From contig JANXZB010000102.1 of the NCBI GenBank assembly GCA_025355765.1, forward strand, positions 46,829 to 110,828: a stretch of 64,000 bases of DNA, in the 5' to 3' direction. The notes under the pieces are model-generated. The model did no database searches, had not been told where the DNA came from, and saw only the letters and a list, made by a program, of their open reading frames with translations. Position numbers and translations under genes: made by a program. Source of the stretch: Actinomycetes bacterium (lineage in GTDB: Bacteria; Actinomycetota; Actinomycetes; Nanopelagicales; Nanopelagicaceae). Positions 16,975 to 29,966 of this stretch are shown in pieces (the stretch's first letter is position 1; every line of letters begins with the position of its first letter).

Positions 16975-18345
16975 TTGAGTACCTCACCAGTAATAGCAGT
17001 AAATGATATTGGCACAGCAGAAGATTTTATGGCCGCAATCGAAGGCACCATCAGGAATTTCAATGACGGCGACCTCGTTGAAGGAATCGTCGTACAGGTA
17101 GACCGCGACGAAGTACTGGTGGATATCGGATACAAAACCGAAGGAGTCATTCCTTCCCGCGAACTTTCCATTCGTCACGACGTAGATCCAAGCGAGATCG
17201 TCAAAGTTGGCGAAAAGATCGAAGCCCTTGTCCTTCAGAAGGAAGACAAAGAGGGTCGCCTCATTTTGTCCAAGAAGCGCGCACAGTACGAGCGAGCTTG
17301 GGGAGAGATTGAAGGCAAGAAAGAGCGCGACGAAGTTGTCGTTGGAACGGTTATTGAAGTTGTTAAGGGCGGCCTTATCGTTGACATCGGTCTTCGCGGC
17401 TTCCTTCCAGCATCTCTTGTTGAAATGCGTCGCGTACGCGATCTGACTCCGTACATTGGCAAGCAGGTCGAGGCTCGCATCATCGAACTCGACAAGAATC
17501 GCAACAACGTTGTGCTTTCTCGTCGCGCCTATCTCGAGCAGACTCAATCTGAGTCACGTACCACCTTCCTCAACCAGTTGCAGAAGGGCCAGGTACGAAC
17601 GGGTGTTGTTTCATCCATCGTTAACTTCGGCGCATTTGTCGATCTTGGGGGCGTTGATGGTCTGGTTCACGTGTCAGAGCTTTCCTGGAAGCACATCGAT
17701 CACCCAGGTGAAGTTGTCGAAGTTGGCGATGAGGTAACCGTTGAAGTTCTTGAAGTTGATTTCGAGCGCGAGCGTGTGTCGCTCTCTCTAAAGGCAACGC
17801 AAGAAGATCCATGGCAGGCATTCGCTCGAACCCACACCATCAATCAGGTCGTTCCTGGTCAAGTGACCAAGTTGGTTCCTTTCGGCGCATTTATCCGCGT
17901 TCATGAAGGAATTGAAGGTCTCGTTCACATCTCTGAGTTGGCAGAACGCCACGTTGAGATTCCAGAGCAGGTTGTACAGGTTGGCGATGAGTTGTTCGTG
18001 AAGATCATCGACATTGATCTTGAGCGTCGACGTATTTCCTTATCATTGAAACAGGCAAATGAGGGCCATGAAGTTGAGGTCGAAGCATTTGATCCAACCC
18101 AATACGGCATGGCTGCTCGCTATGACGCAGACGGAAACTTCATCTACCCAGAAGGCTTTGATCCAGAAACCCAAGAATGGAAGCCTGGTTTCGAAACCCA
18201 GCGTGAAGAGTGGGAGCGTCAGTACGCTGAAGCTCAGATGCGTTTCATGGCTCACAAAAAGCAGAAGGAAGAGGCGCGTGCCGCCGATGCCGCTGCTGCC
18301 ACCGAACCGATTGCAGAAGAATCTGTCGAAGCGAGTGCTGAATAA
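16975..18345 (+). CDS. rpsA: 30S ribosomal protein S1
   Basis: mRNA-binding ribosomal protein S1, 456 residues with four S1 (OB-fold) repeats, roughly residues 30-100, 117-185, 203-272 and 288-358. Conserved motifs include GTVIEVVKGGLIVDIGLRGFLPAS and FGAFVDLGGVDGLVHVSELSW. The acidic, Ala/Glu-rich C-terminal tail is common in actinobacterial S1. The start is TTG 16975 with GGAG four bases upstream. The N-terminal residues MSTSPVIAVNDIG are read from that codon. The gene has its own promoter and a downstream terminator. Confidence 0.96.
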   Translation: MSTSPVIAVNDIGTAEDFMAAIEGTIRNFNDGDLVEGIVVQVDRDEVLVDIGYKTEGVIPSRELSIRHDVDPSEIVKVGEKIEALVLQKEDKEGRLILSKKRAQYERAWGEIEGKKERDEVVVGTVIEVVKGGLIVDIGLRGFLPASLVEMRRVRDLTPYIGKQVEARIIELDKNRNNVVLSRRAYLEQTQSESRTTFLNQLQKGQVRTGVVSSIVNFGAFVDLGGVDGLVHVSELSWKHIDHPGEVVEVGDEVTVEVLEVDFERERVSLSLKATQEDPWQAFARTHTINQVVPGQVTKLVPFGAFIRVHEGIEGLVHISELAERHVEIPEQVVQVGDELFVKIIDIDLERRRISLSLKQANEGHEVEVEAFDPTQYGMAARYDADGNFIYPEGFDPETQEWKPGFETQREEWERQYAEAQMRFMAHKKQKEEARAADAAAATEPIAEESVEASAE

Positions 18346-18367
18346 GTAATTTAACGCCACGTAGTTG

Positions 18368-18408
18368 AACCGGCCTCGAGAGCAATCTCGGGGTCGGTTT
18401 CTTCATTA
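18368..18408 (+). terminator. Intrinsic terminator of rpsA
   Basis: AACCGGCCTCGAGA (18368-18381) pairs with 18386-18399 around a GCAA loop, giving a 14-bp stem with two G-U pairs. A T-rich tail (TTTCTTCATT) follows. It lies 23 nt after the rpsA stop. Confidence 0.8.
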
Positions 18409-18432
18409 CACAGGAAAGGCTAAGGTCATATT

Positions 18433-19038
18433 GTGGTGCTAATAGTGGGGCTTACCGGCGGTATCGGCTCTGGCAAGTCCCTTGTCGGAGAGTACTTCGC
18501 TGACCTTGGCGCAAAGGTGTTGGATGCCGATGAGATTTCGCGCAGAGTTATCGAGCGCGGAAGCGAGGGATTCGATCGAGTCGTAGCCACATTTGGCGAT
18601 GCTATACTTCGCGACGGCGATATCGATAGGCGGGCGCTGGCTGAGCGTATCTTTGGCAATAGCGCAGAACGGGCCAAACTCGAAGGAATCATTCATCCAT
18701 TGGTCCGCGAAGCCTTTGAGAGTACTGCTGCCAGTTTGAGCGGGGATGATGTCTTGGTTTATGAGATCCCACTTCTGGCCGAGACCGGTGCCGCGACACG
18801 GTTTGATTTCATTATCACAGTAGAGACTGATCTTCCGGTTCGGACGCAGCGCCTGAAGAAAAGGGGATTGCTAGCAGCCGATATTGAGGCTCGGGTGCGT
18901 GCCCAAGCCACCCCAGAGGAGCGAATGTCAGTGGCAGGGTATGTACTTACCAATAATGGAACCCCTGATGAGTTGTTGCGTGAAGTCGAGTATGTGTGGG
19001 AGAAAATCTTGCCAGGGCTGCAGCGCGCGCAAAATTGA
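18433..19038 (+). CDS. coaE: Dephospho-CoA kinase
   Basis: Phosphorylates dephospho-CoA to coenzyme A, the last step of CoA synthesis. The 201-residue protein has the P-loop GLTGGIGSGKS at residues 7-17, the LID-domain region and the conserved LDADEISRRV. It lacks the long C-terminal extension seen in some actinobacterial CoaE proteins. The start is GTG 18433. TAAGGT (18421-18426) lies exactly 6 nt upstream of it, suggesting a leaderless mRNA, although an AAGG Shine-Dalgarno could also be argued. The next codon is also GTG. The gene precedes uvrB by 19 nt, the usual actinobacterial neighbourhood. Confidence 0.95.
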   Translation: MVLIVGLTGGIGSGKSLVGEYFADLGAKVLDADEISRRVIERGSEGFDRVVATFGDAILRDGDIDRRALAERIFGNSAERAKLEGIIHPLVREAFESTAASLSGDDVLVYEIPLLAETGAATRFDFIITVETDLPVRTQRLKKRGLLAADIEARVRAQATPEERMSVAGYVLTNNGTPDELLREVEYVWEKILPGLQRAQN

Positions 19039-19057
19039 CCAAGACTAGAGTTGATAC

Positions 19058-21142
19058 GTGCGTCCTGTAACAGATATCCAAAGACGTCTTGAACCCTTCC
19101 GTGTTATCAGCGACTATGTTCCCGCCGGTGACCAACCCGAGGCGATCGAGGAGATCATCCGTCGCATCCAACGCGGAGACCAAGACGTCGTGTTACTTGG
19201 GGCAACCGGTACCGGAAAGTCCGCGACGACGGCCTGGTTGATCGAGAGATTGCAGCGACCCACCCTGGTCATTGCGCCCAACAAGACTCTGGCCGCCCAA
19301 CTTGTCAATGAGTTCCGTGAGCTCATGCCAAATAATGCCATTGAGTACTTTGTCTCGTACTACGACTACTACCAACCAGAGGCGTATGTCCCTCAAACCG
19401 ATACCTTCATCGAAAAGGATTCCAGCGTCAATGATGAAGTCGAACGCCTTCGCCACTCCGCGACCAATTCTCTACTGACTCGGCGCGATGTCATCGTGGT
19501 CGCGACAGTGTCCTGTATTTACGGATTGGGAACCCCACAAGAATACGTTGACCGGATGGTCTCGTTAAAGGTGGGCGACCATATCGAGCGGAATGTGTTA
19601 CTTAGAAAATTTGTGGACATTCAGTACAAGAGAAACGATATGGCCTTCGAACGCGGCACCTTCCGCGTGCGTGGTGACACGATTGAGATCATCCCCACGT
19701 ACGAGGAACTCGCCTTGCGCATCGAGATGTTCGGCGATGAGATCGAGCGCATTTCAACCTTGCATCCATTGACTGGTGAGATCGTGCGCGACGAAACAGA
19801 AATGTACGTTTTTCCGGCTACTCACTATGCCGCGGGGCCCGAAACCATGAAACGCGCCGCCATAGATATCGAACAAGAGCTGGAACTCCAACTTGAGAAT
19901 TTCGAGCGGCAGGGCAAGTTGTTGGAAGCCCAGCGACTTCGCATGCGCACGACTTTCGATCTCGAAATGATGCAGAATCTGGGGTTCTGTTCTGGAATAG
20001 AGAACTACTCCCGCCACATTGATGGACGGGCACCAGGTTCGGGTCCCAACTGTTTGCTGGATTATTTCCCCGAGGATTTTCTACTCGTCATAGACGAGTC
20101 CCACGTTACGGTCCCTCAAATAGGGGCAATGTACGAGGGAGATGCTTCGCGAAAGCGGACATTGGTCGAGCATGGTTTCCGGTTGCCTAGTGCTATGGAC
20201 AACCGTCCCCTTCGTTGGGACGAGTTTCTGGAAAGGGTGGGGCAGAAGGTCTACCTTTCGGCAACCCCTGGACCCTACGAGCTAAACAAAGTTGAGGGCG
20301 ATGTCGTCGAGCAAGTTATCCGTCCAACAGGTTTGGTGGATCCAAAAATCGTCGTAAAACCCATCAAGGGCCAGATCGATGATCTCTTGCATGAAATCAA
20401 TATCCGCGCCGAAAAGAACGAGCGCGTGCTTGTCACGACGTTAACCAAGAAGATGTCCGAGGATTTGACCGATTATCTTCAAGAGCGCGGGGTGCGTGTG
20501 CGATACCTACATTCCGAGGTTGACACACTAAGACGCGTCGAATTGCTGCGCGAGCTACGATCTGGTGAATACGACGTGCTCATCGGAATCAATTTATTGC
20601 GCGAGGGGCTCGACCTACCTGAAGTTTCCCTTGTGGCAATACTCGATGCGGACAAGGAAGGATTCCTGCGCTCTGCCACTTCTCTGATCCAGACAATTGG
20701 GCGAGCAGCCCGAAACGTTTCGGGCGAAGTCCACATGTACGCAGACAACATCACTAAATCAATGGCGAAGGCGATCGACGAGACAAATCGAAGGCGAGCA
20801 AAGCAGGTTGCCTATAACTTCGAACGCGGCGTTGATCCGCAGCCACTGCGCAAGAAGATTGCAGATATCACCGATCTCATCAACAGGGAAAGTGAGGATA
20901 CCGAGGCACTACTGTCAGCATCCGGGCGGGGTGCGCAACGTTCGCGAACTCCAGCAATCGGCATACACACAAAAGCGCTGACAACTCTGCCGCGCCAAGA
21001 ATTGTTAGCATTAATAGAGTCGCTCACCGATCAGATGAGATCGGCAGCCGGGGATCTCCAATTCGAGCTGGCGGCAAGGCTCAGAGACGAAATCAAAGAT
21101 CTCAAGCGCGAACTACGAGGCATGGAAGCGGCGGGGGTGTAG
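19058..21142 (+). CDS. uvrB: UvrABC excinuclease subunit B
   Basis: Helicase-like damage-verification subunit of nucleotide excision repair, 694 residues. Walker A is GATGTGKS near residue 50. The strand-separating beta-hairpin [23 protein letters not shown] is near residue 100. Helicase motifs include VIDESHVT and QTIGRAARN, and the C-terminal UVR motif ([24 protein letters not shown]) binds UvrC. The start is GTG 19058, with TAGAGT (19046-19051) 6 nt upstream and no clear Shine-Dalgarno. No LexA-type palindrome is visible upstream. Confidence 0.97.
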   Translation: MRPVTDIQRRLEPFRVISDYVPAGDQPEAIEEIIRRIQRGDQDVVLLGATGTGKSATTAWLIERLQRPTLVIAPNKTLAAQLVNEFRELMPNNAIEYFVSYYDYYQPEAYVPQTDTFIEKDSSVNDEVERLRHSATNSLLTRRDVIVVATVSCIYGLGTPQEYVDRMVSLKVGDHIERNVLLRKFVDIQYKRNDMAFERGTFRVRGDTIEIIPTYEELALRIEMFGDEIERISTLHPLTGEIVRDETEMYVFPATHYAAGPETMKRAAIDIEQELELQLENFERQGKLLEAQRLRMRTTFDLEMMQNLGFCSGIENYSRHIDGRAPGSGPNCLLDYFPEDFLLVIDESHVTVPQIGAMYEGDASRKRTLVEHGFRLPSAMDNRPLRWDEFLERVGQKVYLSATPGPYELNKVEGDVVEQVIRPTGLVDPKIVVKPIKGQIDDLLHEINIRAEKNERVLVTTLTKKMSEDLTDYLQERGVRVRYLHSEVDTLRRVELLRELRSGEYDVLIGINLLREGLDLPEVSLVAILDADKEGFLRSATSLIQTIGRAARNVSGEVHMYADNITKSMAKAIDETNRRRAKQVAYNFERGVDPQPLRKKIADITDLINRESEDTEALLSASGRGAQRSRTPAIGIHTKALTTLPRQELLALIESLTDQMRSAAGDLQFELAARLRDEIKDLKRELRGMEAAGV

Positions 21143-21146
21143 GTAG

Positions 21147-24032
21147 ATGGCCGATCACCTCATTGTTCGCGGTGCCCGCGAGCACAACCTCAAGAATGTC
21201 TCAATCGAACTGCCGCGCAACTCCCTTGTCGTCTTCACGGGTCTTTCCGGCTCCGGAAAATCCAGTCTTGCCTTTGACACGATCTTTGCCGAAGGGCAGA
21301 GGCGCTACGTCGAATCACTTTCGGCATACGCCCGTCAATTCCTTGGGCAAATGGACAAGCCGGACGTAGATTTCATTGAGGGGCTCTCTCCGGCCGTTTC
21401 GATTGATCAGAAATCCACGAATCGAAATCCTCGTTCTACTGTTGGCACAATCACCGAGGTGTATGACTATCTCCGCCTCCTCTTTGCCCGGGCCGGCCGG
21501 CCTCACTGTCCCAATTGCGGCAAGCCCGTTTCTCGCCAGAGTCCTCAACAAATTGTGGACCAGATACTTGCAATGCCGGCTGCCACAAAGTTTCTCGTTC
21601 TGGCACCGGTCGTACGCGCGCGCAAGGGTGAGTTTGTCGACCTCTTCCAGGAATTGATTTCGCAAGGTTATTCACGGGCACGTGTTGACGGTGCCGTCAT
21701 CCAATTATCGGATCTGCCAAAGCTAAAGAAACAAGAGAAACACACAATCGAAGTGGTCGTTGATCGCCTTACGGCCAAAGCAGATTCAAAGAATCGACTC
21801 ACAGATTCAATTGAAACCGCCCTCCGCCTGGCACAAGGAATTGTGCTCCTTGATTTCGTCGACGGCGAAGGCAGCGATAGAGAGCGAACCTTCAGCGAGC
21901 ATCTTGCCTGTCATGATTGCGAGCTCTCATTTGAGGAACTAGAGCCACGTTCTTTCTCTTTCAACTCACCTTTTGGCGCGTGTCCTGCCTGCACTGGAAT
22001 CGGAACAAAGCTGGAAGTCGATCATGATCTACTTATCCCGGATGATGCGATTTCGATAAATGAGGGCGCCATTGCCCCTTGGTCGACCGGACAGACTTCG
22101 GAGTACTTCCTAAGATTGCTAGAAGCTCTTTCGGGCGAAGTTAAGTTCTCCCTCGACAACCCCTGGCGAAAATTGTCAGTGAAAGCCAAGGAAGCCATCT
22201 TGCATGGTTATGAGTACGAAGTGCACGTAAAGTATAAGAACCGTTACGGTCGGACTCGCAATTACTCGACGGGGTTCGAGGGAGTCGTGCCTTTTATCCA
22301 TCGCCGCCACGCCGAGACCGATAGTGATTACAGTCGCGATAAGTACGAGGCATACATGCGCCAGATACCGTGCCCTGTCTGCAAAGGCGCACGGCTAAAG
22401 CCAGAGGTTCTCGCCGTCACTGTTGGCGACAAAAATATCGCTCAGATCTGCGAACTTTCCATCGCTGACTGTGCCACCTTCCTTGCTGAAATAGAATTGA
22501 ATGCACGGGAAAGCCAGATCGCCGAACGTGTCTTGAAAGAAGTGCATGCCCGCTTAGGGTTTCTGCTCAATGTGGGACTTGATTATCTTTCCCTCGAGCG
22601 GCCCGCCGCGACCCTTTCAGGGGGCGAGGCTCAGAGAATTCGTCTCGCGACTCAGATCGGTTCCGGATTGGTTGGCGTTCTCTATGTTCTAGATGAGCCA
22701 AGCATCGGCCTTCATCAGCGCGATAACCGACGCCTTATCGAAACGCTCACCAAACTTCGCGATCTCGGCAATACGTTGATCGTCGTTGAGCACGATGAAG
22801 AGACAATTCGAGCCGCCGACTGGATCGTCGATATCGGACCCGGGGCCGGGGAGCACGGCGGCAAGGTAGTTGTTTCAGGAGATTACCAATCACTGATCGA
22901 ATCAACAGAGTCGATTACGGGAGCGTATCTATCCGGTCGAAGAGCTATTGAAATTCCGTCGTTGCGACGGCCTGTCGATCCCAAGCGACGCCTTGTGATT
23001 AAAGGAGCGAAGGAGAACAACCTCAAGGATATTGAAGTTGCCATTCCGCTTAGCGTCTTTGTCGCCGTCACCGGCGTGAGTGGTTCGGGTAAATCCACGC
23101 TGATCAATGACATTCTTTACTCAACTCTTGCTAACAAACTCAACGGTGCCCGACTGGTTCCCGGAAGACACCGAACCGTCACTGGGGTCGATCTGTTGGA
23201 CAAGGTTGTCCACGTGGATCAATCTCCTATTGGCAGAACTCCACGGTCAAACCCCGCGACGTACACAGGAGTTTTCGACAAGATCCGCGCGCTCTTCGCC
23301 GAGACTTCCGAGGCCAAGGTGCGTGGTTATCTGCAGGGTCGCTTCTCCTTCAATGTGAAAGGTGGACGTTGCGAAAACTGCGCCGGAGACGGAACAATCA
23401 CGATCGAGATGAACTTCCTTCCTGATGTTTATGTGCCTTGCGAGGTCTGCCACGGAGCGCGCTATAACCGCGAGACCTTAGAGGTTCACTACAAAGGCAA
23501 GACAATTGCGGAAGTCCTCGATATGCCTATCGAGCAGGCACGAGCATTCTTTGAGGCAGTTCCCACGATTGCCCGTTTCCTCAAGACTCTCTGTGACGTG
23601 GGGCTTGGCTATGTTCGGCTAGGTCAATCAGCTCCCACGCTTTCTGGTGGAGAAGCTCAGCGGGTGAAGTTGGCTACCGAATTGCAGAGAAGATCGACGG
23701 GCCGCACTATTTATGTCCTCGATGAACCCACGACTGGTTTGCATTTCGAGGATGTCAGCAAACTTCTTGGAGTTCTCAATCGCCTCGTTGACACAGGCAA
23801 CACCGTCGTAGTCATCGAGCATAATCTTGATGTCATCAAGTGTGCTGACTGGGTGGTGGATATGGGTCCAGAAGGAGGGTTCCGTGGTGGCACGGTTGTT
23901 GCCCAGGGAACACCCGAAGACGTCGCCTTAAACCAGAAGAGCTATACAGGTCACTATCTGTCAAAAATATTGCAGACCAATCGGTCCAACAATCGCGTAA
24001 GCACAATGAGTGCCAATGGCCGAGCCAAGTAG
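21147..24032 (+). CDS. uvrA: UvrABC excinuclease subunit A
   Basis: Damage-recognition ATPase of excision repair, 961 residues. It has two ABC modules, with Walker A motifs GLSGSGKSS near residue 32 and GVSGSGKST near residue 642. Signatures [19 protein letters not shown] and [16 protein letters not shown] are present. Zinc-binding Cys pairs occur in the first half (CHDC, CPAC) and second half (CENC, CEVC). The gene starts 4 nt after uvrB and overlaps uvrC, so all three subunits are made from one transcript. Confidence 0.98.
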   Translation: MADHLIVRGAREHNLKNVSIELPRNSLVVFTGLSGSGKSSLAFDTIFAEGQRRYVESLSAYARQFLGQMDKPDVDFIEGLSPAVSIDQKSTNRNPRSTVGTITEVYDYLRLLFARAGRPHCPNCGKPVSRQSPQQIVDQILAMPAATKFLVLAPVVRARKGEFVDLFQELISQGYSRARVDGAVIQLSDLPKLKKQEKHTIEVVVDRLTAKADSKNRLTDSIETALRLAQGIVLLDFVDGEGSDRERTFSEHLACHDCELSFEELEPRSFSFNSPFGACPACTGIGTKLEVDHDLLIPDDAISINEGAIAPWSTGQTSEYFLRLLEALSGEVKFSLDNPWRKLSVKAKEAILHGYEYEVHVKYKNRYGRTRNYSTGFEGVVPFIHRRHAETDSDYSRDKYEAYMRQIPCPVCKGARLKPEVLAVTVGDKNIAQICELSIADCATFLAEIELNARESQIAERVLKEVHARLGFLLNVGLDYLSLERPAATLSGGEAQRIRLATQIGSGLVGVLYVLDEPSIGLHQRDNRRLIETLTKLRDLGNTLIVVEHDEETIRAADWIVDIGPGAGEHGGKVVVSGDYQSLIESTESITGAYLSGRRAIEIPSLRRPVDPKRRLVIKGAKENNLKDIEVAIPLSVFVAVTGVSGSGKSTLINDILYSTLANKLNGARLVPGRHRTVTGVDLLDKVVHVDQSPIGRTPRSNPATYTGVFDKIRALFAETSEAKVRGYLQGRFSFNVKGGRCENCAGDGTITIEMNFLPDVYVPCEVCHGARYNRETLEVHYKGKTIAEVLDMPIEQARAFFEAVPTIARFLKTLCDVGLGYVRLGQSAPTLSGGEAQRVKLATELQRRSTGRTIYVLDEPTTGLHFEDVSKLLGVLNRLVDTGNTVVVIEHNLDVIKCADWVVDMGPEGGFRGGTVVAQGTPEDVALNQKSYTGHYLSKILQTNRSNNRVSTMSANGRAK

Positions 24033-25950
24033 CTACCGTCCTCAGGACATACCCCCGCTCCCAGGCGTTTACAGGTTCTTCAACGGCGATGATGCGGTTA
24101 TCTATGTAGGTAAGGCGTTAAGTTTAAAGTCTCGTCTGAGCAGTTATTTTCAGGGGAATTTACCCGAACGGACCAATCGCATGGTTCATGAAGCCGTAGG
24201 TGTGGACTGGACGATCGTCAATACTGAGGTGGAAGCACTGCAGTTGGAGTTCTCCTGGATCAAGCAGTTCAACCCCACATACAACGTTCAATTTCGTGAC
24301 GACAAGTCATATCCATACCTCGCAATCTCACTCAATGACGAATTCCCTAAAGTATTCATTACTCGCAAACAAAAACGCGCCGGGATAAAGTACTTCGGTC
24401 CCTTCACGCATGCGTGGGCCCTGCGCAACACCTTCGATGTTGTATTGAAGGTTTTCCCCGTGCGTTCCTGTACAGATGGCAATTTTCAGAAAGCCCGAAG
24501 AAGCAATCGACAGTGCCTGCTTGGAGATATCGGTAAATGTGCAGCACCCTGCGTGAACTGGATTTCGCAAGAGGAGCACATGAAATTAGCCAAACGTCTG
24601 ACGGAGTTCATGGACGCTGGTGTCGGAGATATTGTTCCGACGCTGCAGAAGGAAATGGAGATTGCTGCCGCGGCGCAAGAATACGAAAGGGCGGCAAAGA
24701 TCAGGGACCAGATTGCCGCGATGGAGCGTGTCCGAGAATCATCTGATGCTACTTTGCCCGATAATCTCTATGCAGATGTCATGGCAATCCATCGCGAGGG
24801 ACCACATTCGGCAGGTTCCATCTTCATCATTCGCGGCGGGTCTATCAAAGGCTCGCGCTCATGGTTGCTGGATCAGAAAAATGCATTGGAGGGCGAAGAT
24901 GACATCTCTGCCCTATTTGCCTCGGTCTACGGCGCGACATCTACAGCTACCAGTGGAATGGATATCCCGGCAGAGATTCTCATCAGTGAAATGCCGGCCG
25001 ACGCTGCCGTGCTTGAAGCGTGGCTCAGCGATCTTCGAGGTGCGAAGGTGGAGATCAAGGTTCCGCATCGTGGAGAGAAGGCAGAAATCCTCGCCACCGT
25101 TGCACGAAACGCAAGGTATGCACTCATACAGTCGGTTAACAAGCGATCTGCCGACAGCGCCGTCAGTGGCAAGGCATTAATAGAGGTGCAAGAGGCTCTT
25201 AACCTGGAGCGACTCCCACTTCGCATCGAATGCTTCGATATTTCCAATATCTCGGGCACATCGGTGGTTGCCTCGATGGTGGTATTCGAAGACGGAGTTG
25301 CTAAGAAAAGCGAATACCGTCGGTTCATTATTGACACCGCCACTGCCTGGGATGACACACGCGCGATCCATCAAGTCTTGACGCGTCGATTGAAAAGATT
25401 GGCAGATGAGCGCGAGGTCGATCCTGCCGAAGTCTTGGAGCAAGGTGGGATGCAGAAAAAATTTGCCTACCCTCCCGAACTCATCGTCGTGGACGGTGGC
25501 GCTCCCCAAGTTGCAGCTGCGGCGCGGGCCCTCACTGAGGCAGGAATGAAGGACATTGCACTCTGTGGATTAGCAAAAAGACTCGAAGAAGTCTGGCTTC
25601 CCAGCCAGAGCGATCCCTTGATTCTTCCCCGCACAAGTGAGGGGCTCTACCTACTTCAGCGAATTCGTGATGAGGCCCATCGCTTTGCCATCACATTTCA
25701 CCGATCTCGGCGATCTGCGGTCATGCTTGAATCTCTCCTTGATGAGATTCCCCAACTAGGGCAAGTGCGTAGGGCAGCACTTCTTAAGCGTTTTGGTTCC
25801 GTCGCCGCAATTCGTCGCGCCACCATTAAAGACATCGCGGAGGTTCCCGGGATCGGGACGAAAATTGCTGAGGTAATCCTCAGCAACCTTCACGTTGAGC
25901 GCACCCCGGCATTTGATGCGAAAACAGGTGAAATTCTTGAAGGTTCTTGA
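24016..25950 (+). CDS. uvrC: UvrABC excinuclease subunit C
   Basis: Dual-incision nuclease of excision repair, 644 residues. It carries an N-terminal GIY-YIG domain ([10 protein letters not shown] and [19 protein letters not shown]), a UVR motif that contacts UvrB ([19 protein letters not shown]), an RNase H-like UvrC domain ([23 protein letters not shown]) and C-terminal helix-hairpin-helix repeats ([13 protein letters not shown]). ATG 24016 and GTG 24010 are both possible. Either start lies inside the uvrA 3' end, a 17- or 23-nt overlap. Confidence 0.96.
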   Translation: MAEPSSYRPQDIPPLPGVYRFFNGDDAVIYVGKALSLKSRLSSYFQGNLPERTNRMVHEAVGVDWTIVNTEVEALQLEFSWIKQFNPTYNVQFRDDKSYPYLAISLNDEFPKVFITRKQKRAGIKYFGPFTHAWALRNTFDVVLKVFPVRSCTDGNFQKARRSNRQCLLGDIGKCAAPCVNWISQEEHMKLAKRLTEFMDAGVGDIVPTLQKEMEIAAAAQEYERAAKIRDQIAAMERVRESSDATLPDNLYADVMAIHREGPHSAGSIFIIRGGSIKGSRSWLLDQKNALEGEDDISALFASVYGATSTATSGMDIPAEILISEMPADAAVLEAWLSDLRGAKVEIKVPHRGEKAEILATVARNARYALIQSVNKRSADSAVSGKALIEVQEALNLERLPLRIECFDISNISGTSVVASMVVFEDGVAKKSEYRRFIIDTATAWDDTRAIHQVLTRRLKRLADEREVDPAEVLEQGGMQKKFAYPPELIVVDGGAPQVAAAARALTEAGMKDIALCGLAKRLEEVWLPSQSDPLILPRTSEGLYLLQRIRDEAHRFAITFHRSRRSAVMLESLLDEIPQLGQVRRAALLKRFGSVAAIRRATIKDIAEVPGIGTKIAEVILSNLHVERTPAFDAKTGEILEGS

Positions 25951-25974
25951 CAGATACAGGAGGATGAAGGAGAC

Positions 25975-26847
25975 ATGAATCAGCCACGCGAAGTCTTGAT
26001 TCTTACTGGGATGTCCGGCGCCGGACGATCGACGGTTGCCCACGCCCTCGAAGATCTTGGTTGGTATGTAGTCGACAACGCACCTGCTGCTCTTCTTCCG
26101 GCATTGGTGGCGCAGACCGATGGAGCATCTATTCCATCCATGGCTGTCGTAGTTGATGTTCGAAGCGGGCGATTCTTTGATGACCTCAATAATGCTCTGG
26201 CCCAACTAGACGCAGATGGGATTCCGCATCGCCTACTTTTTCTCGATGCAACGGACCAAGCATTAGTACAACGTTTCGAATCCACGAGGCGACCCCATCC
26301 ACTACAGGGCACCGACCGTATCGTCGACGGAATTGCCCGAGAGCGTACCCGTCTGGAAGATCTTCGTTCTCGCGCCGAGGTTGTCATTGATACCAGCAAC
26401 CTGAACGTTCATCAATTGGAAAAACGCGTAGATGAAATATTCGCTTCCGGTCAGAGCCATGGCGTGCGAGTCAATGTGCTCTCCTTTGGATATAAATACG
26501 GCGTGCCAGTGGATGCAGATCTAGTTCTTGATTGCCGTTTCATACCGAACCCTCATTGGGTTCCCGAACTTCGATCGCAGACGGGATTGGATGAAGCGGT
26601 GAGTCAGCATGTTCTCACTTCACCCGGCGTGGATACATTTGTGGATAGTTACGTATCTCTTTTCAACCAGATGGTCGAGGGATATCTGCGCGAAGGCAAG
26701 AAATTCGTAACTCTCGCCGTGGGATGCACGGGCGGAAAACATCGCAGTGTGGCGATCTCTGAAGCCATTGCAAAGAGATTGAACACTGGTGATGGTCTGA
26801 TTTCAATTGAAGCTCACGCAATCCATCGCGATGTAGGTCGCGAGTAG
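25975..26847 (+). CDS. rapZ: RNase adapter / nucleotide-binding protein RapZ family
   Basis: P-loop protein of the RapZ/YvcJ family, 290 residues. The P-loop is GMSGAGRST near residue 13, with Arg in the position usually held by Lys, as in other actinobacterial members. It is followed by the family segment WYVVDNAPAALLP, and the C-terminal domain carries LAVGCTGGKHRSVAISEAI. In E. coli RapZ controls GlmZ sRNA decay; the actinobacterial role is less clear. The order rapZ-yvcK-whiA is conserved in Gram-positives. The stop overlaps the next start by 1 nt. AGGAGG and AAGGAG precede the ATG. Confidence 0.93.
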   Translation: MNQPREVLILTGMSGAGRSTVAHALEDLGWYVVDNAPAALLPALVAQTDGASIPSMAVVVDVRSGRFFDDLNNALAQLDADGIPHRLLFLDATDQALVQRFESTRRPHPLQGTDRIVDGIARERTRLEDLRSRAEVVIDTSNLNVHQLEKRVDEIFASGQSHGVRVNVLSFGYKYGVPVDADLVLDCRFIPNPHWVPELRSQTGLDEAVSQHVLTSPGVDTFVDSYVSLFNQMVEGYLREGKKFVTLAVGCTGGKHRSVAISEAIAKRLNTGDGLISIEAHAIHRDVGRE

Positions 26848-27794
26848 TGCATCAGAAAGTAGTCGCCCTCGGTGGCGGCCATGGGTTAGCGGCAACATTG
26901 GCATCCCTTCGAAAGATCACTCCATCGATCACGGCAATAGTTACCGTTGCCGACAATGGTGGATCCAGCGGGCGGCTGCGACGAGAATTTCCCATTCTCC
27001 CTCCTGGAGATCTGCGGATGGCTCTGTCTGCACTCTGTTCCGATGATGAGTGGGGACGAGAATGGGCCACCATCATGCAGCACCGTTTTACAGGGGAGGG
27101 ATCGCTACAGGGTCATGCTGTTGGCAATTTGCTTCTGGCTGCACTGTGGGATCGAGACGAAGATCCCGTCGCAGGTTTGGATCGAGTGGCATCTCTACTG
27201 AGAGTCGTGGGAAGAGTCCTGCCCATGGCATCTCAACCCCTGGACATAGAGGCCACTTTTCTCGATGGAGGGCGATTCACCGTGGTCCGCGGTCAAGCAG
27301 AGGTTGCCGCCGCAAAAGGAAAACTGGAATCTTTGCGAATAATTCCTGAGGATCCTCCATCTCGGGATGAGGCTTTGATCGCAATCGCAGACGCCGATTG
27401 GATAACAATGGGTCCAGGTTCATGGATTTCTTCAGTTCTGCCGCATTTGCTTGTGCCTTCTCAGAGACGGGCTCTTATAAACAGCCAGGCCAAGAGAATT
27501 GTGATGCTCAATTTGGATGCAGTGCCGGAGATATCTGGCAATGAGTACGCGGGATACACCCCTGAAGAGCATCTGGGATTGATAAGGCAGTACGCGCCTG
27601 ATCTAAAGGCTGACTATGTCATTGCTGACTTCTCTGTGGTCCGTGACGCACATTCACTCGAGGATCAAGTCCGGCAGATGGGCGGCGCACTTGTGACCGC
27701 CGACCTTAGAAAGGCCGTCGGTAGCGTTCACCACGATGTCGAAAAATTAACTTCTGTATTTGGTCACATCATCTCCAATAGCCTGATTGGATAA
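26847..27794 (+). CDS. yvcK: YvcK/GlmR-family (CofD-like) UDP-sugar-binding protein
   Basis: Gluconeogenesis/cell-envelope factor of the YvcK (GlmR) family, 315 residues. The N-terminal nucleotide-binding loop is [16 protein letters not shown], followed by [17 protein letters not shown] and [12 protein letters not shown], all diagnostic. Family members bind UDP-GlcNAc and influence carbon flow into peptidoglycan. The start is GTG 26847, sharing a base with the rapZ TAG stop. It sits between rapZ and whiA, the usual context. Confidence 0.93.
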   Translation: MHQKVVALGGGHGLAATLASLRKITPSITAIVTVADNGGSSGRLRREFPILPPGDLRMALSALCSDDEWGREWATIMQHRFTGEGSLQGHAVGNLLLAALWDRDEDPVAGLDRVASLLRVVGRVLPMASQPLDIEATFLDGGRFTVVRGQAEVAAAKGKLESLRIIPEDPPSRDEALIAIADADWITMGPGSWISSVLPHLLVPSQRRALINSQAKRIVMLNLDAVPEISGNEYAGYTPEEHLGLIRQYAPDLKADYVIADFSVVRDAHSLEDQVRQMGGALVTADLRKAVGSVHHDVEKLTSVFGHIISNSLIG

Positions 27795-27798
27795 GCAC

Positions 27799-28776
27799 AT
27801 GGCGATGACGGCGGCGGTGAAAGATGAACTCACCCGACTTTCGGTAACCAAACCCTGTTGCAGGAAAGCCGAAGTCTCAGCTTTGCTCCGTTTTGCAGGG
27901 GGATTACATCTAGTCGCTGGGAAAATTCTCGTCGAAGTCGAACTTGATGCGGCCCAGAGTGCCCGGCGCCTGCGCAAGGACATTGCCGATGTTTACGGTC
28001 ATGAAAGCGATTTGGCAGTTCTCTCCTCAAGCGGCCTGCGTAAGGGGTCTCGATATGTTGTGCGCGTCGTAAAAGATGGAGAAGCGTTAGCCCGCCAGAC
28101 CGGACTCGTTGATGCCAACGGTCGCCCGGTTCGCGGCCTTCCTCCGCAAGTTGTATCAGCGGCAATCTGTGATGCAGAGGCGGCATGGCGCGGGGCTTTC
28201 ATCGCACACGGATCCTTGACAGAACCGGGTCGATCCTCATCTCTAGAAATCACATGTCCGGGTCCGGAGGCGGCCCTTGCTCTTGTCGGTTCGGCACGCA
28301 GACTTGGCATTACAGCAAAGGCTCGCGAAGTACGAGGTGTGGATCGAGTCGTCATTCGCGACGGAGACGCCATCGGTATTTTGTTGACTCGCCTCGGTGC
28401 ACACGAGAGCGTTCTTGCATGGGAAGAGCGAAGAATGCGCCGGGAAGTCCGAGCCACTGCTAACCGACTGGCTAATTTTGACGATGCTAATTTACGCAGA
28501 TCGGCCCGTGCCGCAGTTGCGGCATCTGCCCGAGTTCAACGGGCCATGGAAATTCTCGGCGAGCAAATCCCTGAGCACCTGAAAGAGGCGGGCGAACTGC
28601 GCATCACCCACGGTCAGGCAAGCTTGGAAGAATTGGGCTCTCTGGCATCTCCTCCCATGACCAAAGATGCCATCGCCGGACGTATACGTCGTCTCTTAGC
28701 CATGGCAGATAAAAGAGCGGGCGAACTGGGCATTGCAGATACAGAGGCAGGCCTTTCCCCCGATCTTCTGAATTAA
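27799..28776 (+). CDS. whiA: Sporulation/division transcription factor WhiA
   Basis: DNA-binding protein WhiA, 325 residues. It has an N-terminal LAGLIDADG-like fold ([45 protein letters not shown]) and a C-terminal helix-turn-helix ([24 protein letters not shown] to [26 protein letters not shown]). It is found in nearly all Gram-positives, including non-sporulating actinobacteria, where it affects division and chromosome segregation genes. ATG 27799 ([11 protein letters not shown]) matches the family N-terminus, although the frame opens four codons earlier. Confidence 0.96.
   Translation: MAMTAAVKDELTRLSVTKPCCRKAEVSALLRFAGGLHLVAGKILVEVELDAAQSARRLRKDIADVYGHESDLAVLSSSGLRKGSRYVVRVVKDGEALARQTGLVDANGRPVRGLPPQVVSAAICDAEAAWRGAFIAHGSLTEPGRSSSLEITCPGPEAALALVGSARRLGITAKAREVRGVDRVVIRDGDAIGILLTRLGAHESVLAWEERRMRREVRATANRLANFDDANLRRSARAAVAASARVQRAMEILGEQIPEHLKEAGELRITHGQASLEELGSLASPPMTKDAIAGRIRRLLAMADKRAGELGIADTEAGLSPDLLN

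Positions 28777-29965
<1,189 letters not shown>

Positions 29966-29966
<1 letters not shown>

Noticed and set aside
19030..19060. LexA/SOS box upstream of uvrB
   Set aside because: No TCGAAC-N4-GTTCGA-like palindrome is present; TTGACC here is too close to TAGAGT to be its -35 box.
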